Shown here: positions 17,104-25,938 of the stretch, piece by piece | Numbering within the stretch: the stretch's first letter is position 1 | How the letters are laid out: each line of letters starts with the position of its first letter | Assembly: GCA_903822825.1 (NCBI GenBank) | Contig: CAIJQQ010000060.1 | Location: 62,001 to 126,000 of the forward strand | Reading direction: 5' to 3' | Length of the DNA stretch: 64,000 bases | DNA from: an uncultured Burkholderiales bacterium | GTDB lineage: Bacteria > Pseudomonadota > Gammaproteobacteria > Burkholderiales > Burkholderiaceae_C | Translations under genes and position numbers: made by a program | The notes under the pieces: model-generated | The model's database searches: none | The model's input: the letters and a program-made list of their open reading frames with translations, nothing else | Told to the model about the DNA's origin: nothing

Positions 17104-17895
17104 ATGCAAAAGCTGACCCGACGGTCCTGCGCCGTGCTGGGCCTGGCGCTGTGCAGCGCCACTTGGGCCCAGCCCGCCTCTGACATGACCCCTGCTGACA
17201 TCGCCCCCACAGGCACTTTGCGTGCCGTCATCAACCTGGGCAACCCCATCTTGGCGCGCAAAGATGCGCAGGGCGAACCTGTGGGCGTGTCGGTGGACTT
17301 GGCCCGGGCCTTGGCCGCGCAATTGAAGTTGCCCTTGAAGTTGATCCCGGTCGACGCGGCGGGCAAATCGGTGGAACTTGTGACGCAAGAGAAAGCCGAC
17401 GTCGGCTTCTTCGCCATCGATCCGGTGCGCGGGCAGGGCATCGCTTTCACATCGGCCTATGTCCAGATCGAGGGCAGCTATTTGGTGCGGCAAGACTCAC
17501 CCCTCAAAAGCAACGACGAAGTGGACCGCCCCGCACAACGCGTGGTGGTCGGCAAAGGCAGCGCCTACGACCTGTTCCTCACGCGCGAACTCAAGCAAGC
17601 GCAATTGGTGCGCGCGCCGACATCGCCCGAGGTGGTGTCGTTTTTCATGGGCAACACTTACGACGTGGCCGCGGGCGTCAAACAACAGCTCGAATCCGAT
17701 GCGCGCACCACCCCCGGTGTGCGCCTGCTGCCCGGTCGCTTCATGGTGATTGACCAGGCCATGGGCCTGCCCAAAACCCGCTCGGCCCATGCCAACCAGG
17801 TGCTCAGCCGGTTCGTGAACGACATGAAAGCCAATGGCTTTGTGGCGGCGGCGCTCAAGCGGCACCAGATCGAAGGCGCTGTGGTCGCGCCTTGA
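17104..17895 (+). CDS. Amino-acid-type ABC transporter substrate-binding protein (SBP_bac_3)
   Basis: A 263-residue receptor with an N-terminal signal peptide (hydrophobic to LCSATWAQPAS), then GTLRAVINLGNPILARKDAQ, VSVDLARALAAQLKLPL and EKADVGFFAIDPVRGQGIAF, the usual family 3 pattern. It starts 5 bases after the MBL gene and has no strong Shine-Dalgarno of its own, suggesting coupled translation. No permease or ATPase genes are adjacent. Alternatively it may act as a periplasmic binding enzyme partner for the exported hydrolase. Confidence 0.82.
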   Translation: MQKLTRRSCAVLGLALCSATWAQPASDMTPADIAPTGTLRAVINLGNPILARKDAQGEPVGVSVDLARALAAQLKLPLKLIPVDAAGKSVELVTQEKADVGFFAIDPVRGQGIAFTSAYVQIEGSYLVRQDSPLKSNDEVDRPAQRVVVGKGSAYDLFLTRELKQAQLVRAPTSPEVVSFFMGNTYDVAAGVKQQLESDARTTPGVRLLPGRFMVIDQAMGLPKTRSAHANQVLSRFVNDMKANGFVAAALKRHQIEGAVVAP

Positions 17896-17967
17896 ACAGC
17901 CGCCTCTGAGCAGCTCATGCAACTGAGCGATTGAGCGAACATTGGCAAAGCCATCGGGTCGTCACTT

Positions 17968-19143
17968 TCAACCGTAACGCTGCAGCAGTTTGTCCCGGTG
18001 TGCGGGGTCGATGTTGACCTTGCGCATGTCGCCTCGCACATGGGGCAAGGCCAGCAAGCGCGGGTCCATGACCTTGAACCACAAGGGCGGTATGTAGGCG
18101 AGCGGGAACATGCCAAAGTAACCACTGGGCAGTTGAGGCAAATTCTCAAAGTGGCGAAGCGACTGGTAGCGTCTGGACGGGTAAGCGTGGTGGTCTGAGT
18201 GGCGTTGCAAGTGAAACAGCGACAGGTTCGACACCACATGGTTCGCATTCCACGAGTGGTGCGGCTTGGGCGTTTCGTATTGGCCACTCGCCAGTCGCTC
18301 ACGCAGCAGGCCATAGTGCTCGACGTAATTGGCCGAAGTCAATTGCCACCAAGCCACCATGTTGTGGATGGCCAAAAACGGCACCATCACCCAGCCAAAC
18401 GCCAGCACCAGCCCCAACTGCAATGTGGCCGCGATGGCGTAGGACTGCAGCATGGTGTTGTGCCAACCCCAGACGGCTTGCCCGGCTTTTTGGAGCCGCT
18501 TCTTTTCGATCTGCCAGGCGCGATGCACGCCACCGGGCAACTCGCGCAAGGCAAAGCGGTAAATGCTCTCGCCCATGCGGGCGCTGGCGTGGTCCTCGGG
18601 CGTGGCCACCCAACGGTGGTGGCCTTGCCCATGCTCGACGGTGAAGTGCCCATACACGGGCACCGCCAACACCAAGCGTGCCAGCCACTGCTCCAGCCGG
18701 GTGTATTTGTGCCCCAACTCGTGTCCGGTGTTCAAACCCAAGCCGGAGTGCATGCCCGCCACATACGCCAACAGCACAATGGCCCCCCAGGACATCGCAT
18801 GCTCACCTACCCACCAGGCGCTGGCGATCAGGGCCACAAAATGCAGGGGCACCGTGGCCCAGGTCAGGTAGCGGTAGTAGCGGTCTTGGTCAAGTTCAGG
18901 CACCACTTCTTCGGGCGGGTTGTTTTCGTCTTCACCCGACAAGTAGTCCAACATGGGCATCAGGCCGTGGCTGACCACAATGGGCAAGGCCAGCGCCAAC
19001 TCGTAGCCGCTCCAGGCACAAGCCGCCATGCCCACCAAGGGCCCCAAGGGGTAGAGCAGCGAGAGCAACCACCACAGTCGCTTGCGGTCCGAATACTGCA
19101 CACGTGCACCTTGGGCGTCCATTGCCAAGTACTGTTTGACCAT
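17968..19143 (-). CDS. alkB: AlkB-type alkane/fatty-acid 1-monooxygenase
   Basis: A 391-residue membrane di-iron hydroxylase with about six transmembrane segments. All histidine boxes are present: HELGH at 141-145, EHGQGHH at 170-176 and LQRHSDHHA at 312-320, plus the AlkB signature NYVEHYGL at 272-279. AlkB inserts oxygen into a terminal methyl group using electrons from rubredoxin. AGGAAA precedes the ATG at 19143; a further ATG at 19173 overlapping the upstream stop is possible. It is the last gene of the atu-type operon, which is unusual, and no rubredoxin or rubredoxin reductase is in the window. The substrate is inferred to be branched or isoprenoid. Confidence 0.9.
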   Translation of the reverse strand: MVKQYLAMDAQGARVQYSDRKRLWWLLSLLYPLGPLVGMAACAWSGYELALALPIVVSHGLMPMLDYLSGEDENNPPEEVVPELDQDRYYRYLTWATVPLHFVALIASAWWVGEHAMSWGAIVLLAYVAGMHSGLGLNTGHELGHKYTRLEQWLARLVLAVPVYGHFTVEHGQGHHRWVATPEDHASARMGESIYRFALRELPGGVHRAWQIEKKRLQKAGQAVWGWHNTMLQSYAIAATLQLGLVLAFGWVMVPFLAIHNMVAWWQLTSANYVEHYGLLRERLASGQYETPKPHHSWNANHVVSNLSLFHLQRHSDHHAYPSRRYQSLRHFENLPQLPSGYFGMFPLAYIPPLWFKVMDPRLLALPHVRGDMRKVNIDPAHRDKLLQRYG

Positions 19144-19172
19144 GGCTGTTTCCTGGTGGGTTTCAAGCGCCA

Positions 19173-20324
19173 TCAAATGCCCAGCTGCTTGCCCGCCAGC
19201 TCTTTCATGATTTCCTCGGCACCACCACCGATCATCATCACCTTGACCTCGCGGTAGATGCGCTCCACCCGTGTGCCGCGCATGAAGCCCATGCCGCCCA
19301 AAATTTGGACCGCCTGATCGGCGCAGAACTGCATGGTCTGCGTGGTGTGGTTTTTCAGCATGCACAGCTCGGCCACCGTGCGTGGGCTGTGGTCGCCAGC
19401 GTCGAGCTTTTGCGCCAATTGCTCGAGCCAAGGCTGGCAAGACGCGATCTTCATCTGCATGTCGACCAGCTTGTGGCGGATGACCTGGCGCTCGATGAGC
19501 GGCGCGCCAAAGGTCTTGCGCTGGCGCGCCCAGTCAAGTGCGTCGTCGTAGCAAACCCTGGCAAAGGCCCATGCGCCCACCGACAGCGTCAGGCGCTCGG
19601 TGTTGAAGTTGGTCATGATGGCGCGAAAGCCTGCACCTTCTTCGCCCATCAGGTGGTCGTGCGGCACGCGGCAGTTGTCAAATCGCAGGTGCGCCGTGTC
19701 GCTGGCCCACCAGCCCATTTTGCGCAGCGGCGTGCGCGACAGCCCCAGTGCGTCGCCCGGCACCGCGATCAGCGACAGACCCGAAGCGCCCGGCCCGCCC
19801 GTGCGCACCGCCACCGTGATCCAGTCGGCCCGCAAGCCGGAGGTGATGAACACCTTCTCGCCGTTCAGCACCCACTCGCCGCCATCGAGGCGGGCAGTGG
19901 TGCGGATGGCGGCCACGTCCGAGCCACCACCGGGCTCGGTGATGGCCAACGCCGCGATTTTGTCGCCCGACAGCACCTCGGGCACGATGCGTTGTTTGAG
20001 CGTGTCCGAGCCCAGCGCCACCAAGGGCGGCAGCCCGATCGTGTGCGAGAACAAACTCGCCAACACCCCACCCGAGCCGGCCTTGGCGACTTCTTCGCTC
20101 ACGATCAGGCGGTAGAGGTTGTCGGCCTCGATGCCACCATAAGCTTCGGGGTAGCCGATGGCCAGCAGGCCCAGATCAGCGGCTTTTTTGTAGAGCGCGC
20201 GAGGAAAGTACTCACCGCGCTCGGCGGCTTCGTCCCAGTCGTTGACGTGGGGCGCGATTTCGCGCTCGACAAACTGCCGGACCGTGGCGCGAAAGTCTTC
20301 ATGGGCGGCGGTGTAGGGGCTCAT
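19173..20324 (-). CDS. Acyl-CoA dehydrogenase
   Basis: A 383-residue flavoprotein of normal length. Blocks visible are YPEAYGGIEADN, LAITEPGGGSDVAAIRTTAR (FAD/substrate loop), NGEKVFITSGLRADWITVAV, WARQRKTFGAPL and the C-terminal ILGGMGFMRGTRVERIYREV followed by MMIGGGAEEIM. It would introduce a 2,3-double bond in an acyl-CoA and pass electrons to ETF. GGAGA precedes the ATG at 20324; it lies 16 bases after the biotin carboxylase gene. It is distinct from the AtuD-like enzyme in the same operon, suggesting two oxidation steps. Confidence 0.9.
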   Translation of the reverse strand: MSPYTAAHEDFRATVRQFVEREIAPHVNDWDEAAERGEYFPRALYKKAADLGLLAIGYPEAYGGIEADNLYRLIVSEEVAKAGSGGVLASLFSHTIGLPPLVALGSDTLKQRIVPEVLSGDKIAALAITEPGGGSDVAAIRTTARLDGGEWVLNGEKVFITSGLRADWITVAVRTGGPGASGLSLIAVPGDALGLSRTPLRKMGWWASDTAHLRFDNCRVPHDHLMGEEGAGFRAIMTNFNTERLTLSVGAWAFARVCYDDALDWARQRKTFGAPLIERQVIRHKLVDMQMKIASCQPWLEQLAQKLDAGDHSPRTVAELCMLKNHTTQTMQFCADQAVQILGGMGFMRGTRVERIYREVKVMMIGGGAEEIMKELAGKQLGI

Positions 20325-20340
20325 GGTGTCGTCTCCGTGA

Positions 20341-22347
20341 TCAAGCGTCCGCTTCGATTTCGGCCAGCACACGGCGCGCGGCCACCTGCTCGCCCGCATG
20401 GGCGTGCAGGCCCTTGACCTGCCCGGCAATGGGCGCGAGCAAGCGGTGTTCCATTTTCATCGCTTCCATCACCAAGAGGGTTTGACCCGCCTGCACGCTT
20501 TGGCCTAGCGCGACCTCCACGCGCACCACGCGGCCGTGCATGGGCGCCAGCACCGCACCGCCGCTGGCGGTCTGGGTGCGGCTGGCCGCTTGCAGACGCA
20601 GGTCTTCGCCGTGCAGTTCCACCGCGCCAGATTGCAACCAAAACCGATCGCCCTGACGCACCAGCACCGCCTCCACAGGCTGCCCGTTCACAAGCGCCGA
20701 CACCTGACCGCCAGCCACCCTGCGCAAGCTGTTGATGGCGACAACAACGTCTTTCCAGTGCGCTTGCCACGCACCGCCCTGGCCTTGCACCGCCCAAACC
20801 TGCCGCTCGCCCTGAACTTGCAAAGGCACGGCCGTGTCCACACGGCCAGCCGACTGCCAGCCTGCCCAAAGCGCAGGCAGGGGTACGTCGGACGTGGCCG
20901 CGAGGCACAGGGCCAAAATGCCATGCAGGTGCACCGCACTGGCCGCCACAGGCGAAGGCAGGTGCTGGCCTAAGAAAGCGGTGCTGAAGTCGCCCGCCGC
21001 AAACACGGGGTGCCGCAGCACCTGCGCCAAAAAGGCGCGGTTGGTGGGCAGGCCAATGCACTGCGTGCGGTCCAGACCATCGGCCAGTTGGCGCAAGGCG
21101 CTGGCGCGGTCAGGGGCGTGCGCGATCAGCTTGCCCAGCATGGAGTCGTAAAACGGGCTGACTTGCATGCCCGATTGCAGCGCCGCGTCGCAGCGCAAGC
21201 CCGCAGGCGCTTGCCAGCGCAGCAAGCTGCCCGCTTGCGGCAAATGGTTTTGGGTCGGGTCTTCGGCGCACAGGCGCGCCTCGATGGCGTGCCCACCCGA
21301 TTCGAAACGTTGCAGCACCTCGTCTTGCGTGATGTCTAACCTGGCGCCTGCGGCGATGCGCAGCTGCCAGGCCGCCAGGTCCAGCCCCGTAAGGCATTCG
21401 GTCACCGGGTGCTCGACCTGCAAGCGTGTGTTCATCTCCATGAACCAAAAACTGCCATCGGCGTCGAGCAAAAACTCCACCGTGCCCGCGCCCACGTAGC
21501 CCGCTTCGCTCGCGCTGCGGGCCACTTGCACAGCGGCCTCGCCCATGCGACGGCGCAGCAGCGCGTTGACCGCAGGCGACGGCGCTTCTTCGATCAATTT
21601 TTGGTGGCGGCGCTGCACAGTGCAGTCGCGCTCGCCCAGGTGCAGCACCTGGCCATGGCCGTCGGCCAACACCTGCACCTCCACATGGCGGGGCGCGAGC
21701 AAAGCGCGCTCCAGCAGCAAACGACCATCACCGAATGCGGCGCGGGCTTCAGCGTGCGCCGCTTGCAATGCGTCGGGCAAGGCCGCAGCGTCTTGCACAA
21801 GGCGCATGCCGCGCCCACCGCCCCCGGCCGAGGCCTTGACCATGAGCGGCAGGCCCAGCTCAGCCCCTTGCGCTTGCAAGGCGGCCAGGTCTTCGCTGGC
21901 GTCCACCGTGCCGGGCAGCACGGGCACACCCGCGGCTTGCATGCGGCGGCGGGCGCTGGCCTTGTCGCCCATGGTGTCGATGGCGGCAGGCGGTGGACCG
22001 ACCCACACCAAACCCGCGTCAATCACGGCCTGCGCAAACGCGGCGTTCTCAGACAAAAAGCCGTAACCAGGGTGGATGGCTTGCGCCCCGCTTCTGAGTG
22101 CAGCGTCCAGGATGGCGTCGATGCGCAGGTAGCTGTCGGCTGGGCGTTCTCCGCCAATGCCGACCGCCGTGTCGCAGCTGTGCACAAAAGGTGCATCGCG
22201 GTCGGCGTCGGAAAACACGGCCACGGTGCGGATGCCCAGCGCCCGTGCACTGCGCGCCACGCGGGCCACGATCTCACCGCGGTTGGCGATCAGCAAAGTG
22301 TCAAAGGGCCGCAAGGGCAATTGACTCGCTAAGGATGAAGCGCTCAT
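20341..22347 (-). CDS. atuF: Biotin-dependent acyl-CoA carboxylase alpha subunit (AtuF/LiuD-like)
   Basis: A 668-residue subunit with biotin carboxylase (residues 1-450: FDTLLIANRGEIVARVARSA, HPGYGFLSENAAFA, KASAGGGGRGMRLV, EMNTRLQVEHPVTE), a linker/BT domain, and a C-terminal biotinyl domain with VMEAMKMEH where the Lys at about 631 is biotinylated. With the beta subunit it carboxylates the gamma-methyl carbon of 3-methylcrotonyl-CoA or geranyl-CoA. The start overlaps the hydratase stop by 4 bases. Gene order and the neighbouring AtuA favour a geranyl-CoA-type enzyme, but sequence reading alone does not exclude methylcrotonyl-CoA carboxylase. Confidence 0.88.
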   Translation of the reverse strand: MSASSLASQLPLRPFDTLLIANRGEIVARVARSARALGIRTVAVFSDADRDAPFVHSCDTAVGIGGERPADSYLRIDAILDAALRSGAQAIHPGYGFLSENAAFAQAVIDAGLVWVGPPPAAIDTMGDKASARRRMQAAGVPVLPGTVDASEDLAALQAQGAELGLPLMVKASAGGGGRGMRLVQDAAALPDALQAAHAEARAAFGDGRLLLERALLAPRHVEVQVLADGHGQVLHLGERDCTVQRRHQKLIEEAPSPAVNALLRRRMGEAAVQVARSASEAGYVGAGTVEFLLDADGSFWFMEMNTRLQVEHPVTECLTGLDLAAWQLRIAAGARLDITQDEVLQRFESGGHAIEARLCAEDPTQNHLPQAGSLLRWQAPAGLRCDAALQSGMQVSPFYDSMLGKLIAHAPDRASALRQLADGLDRTQCIGLPTNRAFLAQVLRHPVFAAGDFSTAFLGQHLPSPVAASAVHLHGILALCLAATSDVPLPALWAGWQSAGRVDTAVPLQVQGERQVWAVQGQGGAWQAHWKDVVVAINSLRRVAGGQVSALVNGQPVEAVLVRQGDRFWLQSGAVELHGEDLRLQAASRTQTASGGAVLAPMHGRVVRVEVALGQSVQAGQTLLVMEAMKMEHRLLAPIAGQVKGLHAHAGEQVAARRVLAEIEADA

Positions 22348-23171
22348 GAAGGATCTTTCGATGTGGCCCACTCGGGCACACGTTTGGCGCTGAGGGCAGC
22401 CAGGCCTTCGCTGGCGGTGCCGCTGCGCAAGGCGCGGGCAAAAGCGTCGGCCGCAAAGTCCAGTGTCTCGCCCAAACCATCGCTCAATTCAGCGCCCTGT
22501 TTTGCACCTGACCTGCGCCGCGCCAGAATGGCTTTGGTCGCCCGCAGCGCTTGCGGCTCGGCGCGCAGCAGCCGCTGCTGCCAGGCCGCCAAAGCCATCT
22601 CCACTTCGGCTTGGGCAACAACTTCGTCCACCAACCCGATGCGCAGTGCCTCTGCAGCGTTCAACCGCTGACCACTGGCCATCAGGCGCAGGGCCTGGCG
22701 CTCGCCCAGCCGTGCGGCCACAAAGGGGGCGATCTGCGCCGGGGGCAGGCCCAGTGTGACCTCGGGGGTGGCGAGCACCGCTGTGTCTGAAGCCAGCACC
22801 ACATCGCAGGCGGCGGCCAGGCCGCAGCCCCCGCCCATGGCCGCGCCTTCGACGCAGGCCACCGTCAGCACGGGGCAGCTCGCCAGCACTTCGAGCATGG
22901 CGCCAAAAGCGCGGTTGAACACCGCGATCGGGTCGGGGCCTTGGGGCGGGGCGGGCTCGGCCATCAGGCTGCGAAAGCGGCTGAAGTCGCCCCCTGCGCA
23001 AAAGGTGCCGCCCGCGCCGCGCAGCAGCACGGCGCGCACAGTGGGGTCTTGCGCGGCGTCGCTCAAGGCCTGACGCAGGCCGCTGACCATCTCGTCGGTC
23101 AAGGCATTGCGGCTGGTCGGGGCATCGAGCCAGAGCACCCACCAGGGGCCATCACGTTCGGTGCGCAGCAT
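22344..23171 (-). CDS. atuE: Enoyl-CoA hydratase/isomerase family protein (AtuE/LiuC-like)
   Basis: A 275-residue crotonase-fold enzyme with the oxyanion segments LLRGAGGTFCAGGDFSRF and CVEGAAMGGGCGLAAACDVV, followed by TPEVTLGLPPAQIAPFVAAR. In the leucine and terpene routes the equivalent protein hydrates 3-methylglutaconyl-CoA or isohexenylglutaconyl-CoA after carboxylation. It lies between the acyl-CoA dehydrogenase and the biotin carboxylase, the order found in atuD-atuE-atuF. Family is certain; substrate is inferred. Confidence 0.87.
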   Translation of the reverse strand: MLRTERDGPWWVLWLDAPTSRNALTDEMVSGLRQALSDAAQDPTVRAVLLRGAGGTFCAGGDFSRFRSLMAEPAPPQGPDPIAVFNRAFGAMLEVLASCPVLTVACVEGAAMGGGCGLAAACDVVLASDTAVLATPEVTLGLPPAQIAPFVAARLGERQALRLMASGQRLNAAEALRIGLVDEVVAQAEVEMALAAWQQRLLRAEPQALRATKAILARRRSGAKQGAELSDGLGETLDFAADAFARALRSGTASEGLAALSAKRVPEWATSKDPS

Positions 23172-23175
23172 GGGG

Positions 23176-24330
23176 TCAGCGCTGCTTGGGCAAGATGTGC
23201 ATGTGCTTGCTGATGATGCCCAGCATCACCTCATCGGCTCCCCCGCCGATGGAGGCCAGGCGGCCGTCGCGGTACAGGCGTGAGACCAGGTTGTCCCAGG
23301 TGAAGCCCATGCCGCCCCAGTACTGCAGGCAGCTGTCGGGCACGGTGCGCAGCAAGCGCCCGGCCTTGAGCTTGGCCATCGAAGCCCACTCGGTCACGTC
23401 CTTGCCCGCGAGGTAATGCTCGGTGGCCATGTAGGTCAATGCACGCAAGGATTCGACTTCCGTTTTGAGCTCGGCCATTTTGAAATGCACCGTCTGGTTG
23501 TCCAGAATGGATTTGCCGAACGCCAAACGCTCGCCCGTGTAGGCGATGGTTTGTTCGATGCAATTGGTCAGCGACTGGATCGCATTGGCAGCGGCCCACA
23601 GGCGTTCTTCCTGGAACTGCTGCATCTGGTAAGTGAAGCCCATGCCTTCTTCGCCAATGCGGTTGCGCTGGGGCACACGCACATCGTCAAAGTGGATCAA
23701 GCCCGTGTCGCTGGCCATCATGCCGATCTTGCGGATCTTCTTGGCCACGGTGATGCCGGGCGTGTTCATGGGCACCATGATCAGGCTCTTGTTTTTGTGG
23801 GCGGAGCCTTCGGAGGTGTTGGCCAGCAGGCACATCCAATCGGCCTGCAGGCTGTTGGTGATCCACATCTTGCCGCCGTTGATGATGTAGTCGTCGCCGT
23901 CCTTGCGCGCGGTGGTCTTGACCGCCGCCACATCCGAGCCCGCGCCCGGTTCGGACACGCCAATGCAGCCCACCATGTCACCCGCAATGGCGGGTGCCAA
24001 GAACTCGGCGCGCAAGGCATCCGAGCCAAAGCGCGCCAGCGCCGGGGTGCACATGTCGGTTTGCACGCCAATGGCCATGGGCAAAGCGCCGCAGTTGATG
24101 TGGCCCAAGGCCTCGGACATGACCACCGCATAGGAGTAGTCCAGACCTGCGCCGCCATAGGCCTCGGGTTTGGTCAGTCCCAGGTAACCCAGGTTGCCGA
24201 GCTTCTTGAAGACTTCGTGGGCCGGGAACATTTCCGCTTTTTCCCACTCGTCCACATGCGGGTTGATCTCGTCATCGATGAAGCGCTTGAGGTTGCGCTT
24301 GAGCTCTTCGTGTTCATGGGTCAATTGCAT
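23176..24330 (-). CDS. atuD: Acyl-CoA dehydrogenase (AtuD/citronellyl-CoA dehydrogenase-like)
   Basis: A 384-residue flavoprotein: LTKPEAYGGAGLDYSYAVVM, CIGVSEPGAGSDVAAVKTTA, INGGKMWITNSLQADWMCLL, GERLAFGKSILDNQTVHFKM and a C-terminal YRDGRLASIGGGADEVM. Position between carboxyltransferase and hydratase matches atuD, which oxidises citronellyl-CoA to geranyl-CoA in Pseudomonas. GGAGG lies 5 bases before the ATG. It is separated from the carboxyltransferase gene by 33 bases with no terminator. Confidence 0.87.
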   Translation of the reverse strand: MQLTHEHEELKRNLKRFIDDEINPHVDEWEKAEMFPAHEVFKKLGNLGYLGLTKPEAYGGAGLDYSYAVVMSEALGHINCGALPMAIGVQTDMCTPALARFGSDALRAEFLAPAIAGDMVGCIGVSEPGAGSDVAAVKTTARKDGDDYIINGGKMWITNSLQADWMCLLANTSEGSAHKNKSLIMVPMNTPGITVAKKIRKIGMMASDTGLIHFDDVRVPQRNRIGEEGMGFTYQMQQFQEERLWAAANAIQSLTNCIEQTIAYTGERLAFGKSILDNQTVHFKMAELKTEVESLRALTYMATEHYLAGKDVTEWASMAKLKAGRLLRTVPDSCLQYWGGMGFTWDNLVSRLYRDGRLASIGGGADEVMLGIISKHMHILPKQR

Positions 24331-24363
24331 GGGAGGTCTCCTTGTCGAATCTTTGGGGTTGGC

Positions 24364-25938
24364 TCAGGGACGGGCCACGCCGTACTGCATGGGGCGCAGG
24401 TTTTTATGTTCGGCTTCGGCGCAAATCTTGAGCGTGAGCGCCAGCACACGGCGCGTGTCACGCGGGTCGATCACACCGTCGTCGAGCATCAGCCCCGAGG
24501 TGTAGAAAGCGCTCATCTGCCGCTCAAAGGTCTGCACGATTTTGTCTTGCAGGGCCTGCAACTTGGCGCGGTCGGGCTCCTCGCCTTTGCGGCGGGCCGC
24601 CTCTTCGAGCACGATGCCCATGGTGCCTGCGGCTTGCTGCGGCCCCATCACGGCGGTGCGGGCGTTGGGCCAGACGAACAAGAAGCGCGGACCAAAGCCG
24701 CGCCCGCACATGCCGTAGTTGCCCGCGCCAAACGATGCGCCGCACTGGATGGTGATTTGCGGCACACGCACATTAGACAGCGACTGGATTTGCTTGGAGC
24801 CGTGCTTGATCATGCCCGCCTGTTCGGCGTCTTTGCCAACGATGAAACCGGTGGTGTTTTGCAGCCAGACGATGGGCAAGCCACTCTGGTCGCACGCCTG
24901 CACAAAGTGCGTGATCTTGGTGCTGCCCGCCGGATCGATCGGGCCGTTGTTGGTGACGATGCCTACGCGCTGCCCAGCGATGGACGCATGACCACACACG
25001 GTGGCGCTGCCGTAGGCCTCCTTGAATTCCAGAAAGGCCGAGGCGTCCACGATGCGGGCAATGACTTGGCGCATGTCCACCGGGGTCTTGAGGTCGGGCG
25101 AAAACAAGTCCAGCAGACCTTCGGCATCTTGCAGCGGCGCGGGGCCATCGGGCCAGACCGTGCCTTGCGCTTGCCAGCCCAGCGACGCCACCAACTCGCG
25201 CGCCATGCCGATGCCGTGCGCATCGTCTTCCGCCACGTACTCGGCCAGGCCCGACACACCCGCGTGCATGTCTGCGCCGCCCAGGGTTTCGTCGTCGGCC
25301 ACTTCGCCTGTGGCCGCTTTCAAGAGCGGCGGCCCGGCCAGAAAGGCGCGGCCCCGGCCACGCACCATGATCACGTAGTCCGACAAGCCCGTCATGTACG
25401 CGCCGCCCGCCGTGGATGGCCCGTGCACCACCGCCATCACCGGGATGCCTGCAGCCGACAGTTGGGTCAGGTTGTAAAAATTGCGCCCACCGTGGATGAA
25501 CTGTTCCACCTTGTACTGCAGCAGGTTGGCCCCGGCCGATTCAACCAAGTGCACAAAGGGCAGCCGGTTGTCGAGTGCGATCTGCTGCGCACGTTGCAGC
25601 TTTTCGAGCCCCATGGGTTGCAGCGCACCCGCGTCGATGCCGCCGTCATCGGCCACGACCAGCACCCGTGTGCCCGAGACCAGCCCGATGCCCACGATCT
25701 GCCCTCCGCCTGCGGTGGACTTGTCCGGGTCGGGTGTGTCTTGCAGCCAACCCGCCAGCGAGGAGAGTTCGAGAAAGGGCGTGCCCGGGTCCAGCAAGCG
25801 CTGCACCCGCTCGCGCGGCAGCAACTGCCCACGCTTGGCATACAGCGGTCCGGCCTGCGCGCTGCGCGAGCGCGTGCGCTCTTCGATGCCGCGCCACTGC
25901 GCGATCATCGCCAACATGTGTTCTGTGTTGGCGCTCAT
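24364..25938 (-). CDS. atuC: Acyl-CoA carboxylase beta subunit, carboxyltransferase (AtuC/LiuB-like)
   Basis: A 524-residue carboxyltransferase with [20 protein letters not shown] at the N terminus, the first CoA/oxyanion block [20 protein letters not shown], and the second domain with [38 protein letters not shown] and [20 protein letters not shown]. It transfers the carboxyl group from biotin on the alpha subunit to a 3-methyl-enoyl-CoA. The open frame extends far upstream, but the ATG at 25938 gives the family start and overlaps the SDR stop by 4 bases. Confidence 0.9.
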   Translation of the reverse strand: MSANTEHMLAMIAQWRGIEERTRSRSAQAGPLYAKRGQLLPRERVQRLLDPGTPFLELSSLAGWLQDTPDPDKSTAGGGQIVGIGLVSGTRVLVVADDGGIDAGALQPMGLEKLQRAQQIALDNRLPFVHLVESAGANLLQYKVEQFIHGGRNFYNLTQLSAAGIPVMAVVHGPSTAGGAYMTGLSDYVIMVRGRGRAFLAGPPLLKAATGEVADDETLGGADMHAGVSGLAEYVAEDDAHGIGMARELVASLGWQAQGTVWPDGPAPLQDAEGLLDLFSPDLKTPVDMRQVIARIVDASAFLEFKEAYGSATVCGHASIAGQRVGIVTNNGPIDPAGSTKITHFVQACDQSGLPIVWLQNTTGFIVGKDAEQAGMIKHGSKQIQSLSNVRVPQITIQCGASFGAGNYGMCGRGFGPRFLFVWPNARTAVMGPQQAAGTMGIVLEEAARRKGEEPDRAKLQALQDKIVQTFERQMSAFYTSGLMLDDGVIDPRDTRRVLALTLKICAEAEHKNLRPMQYGVARP

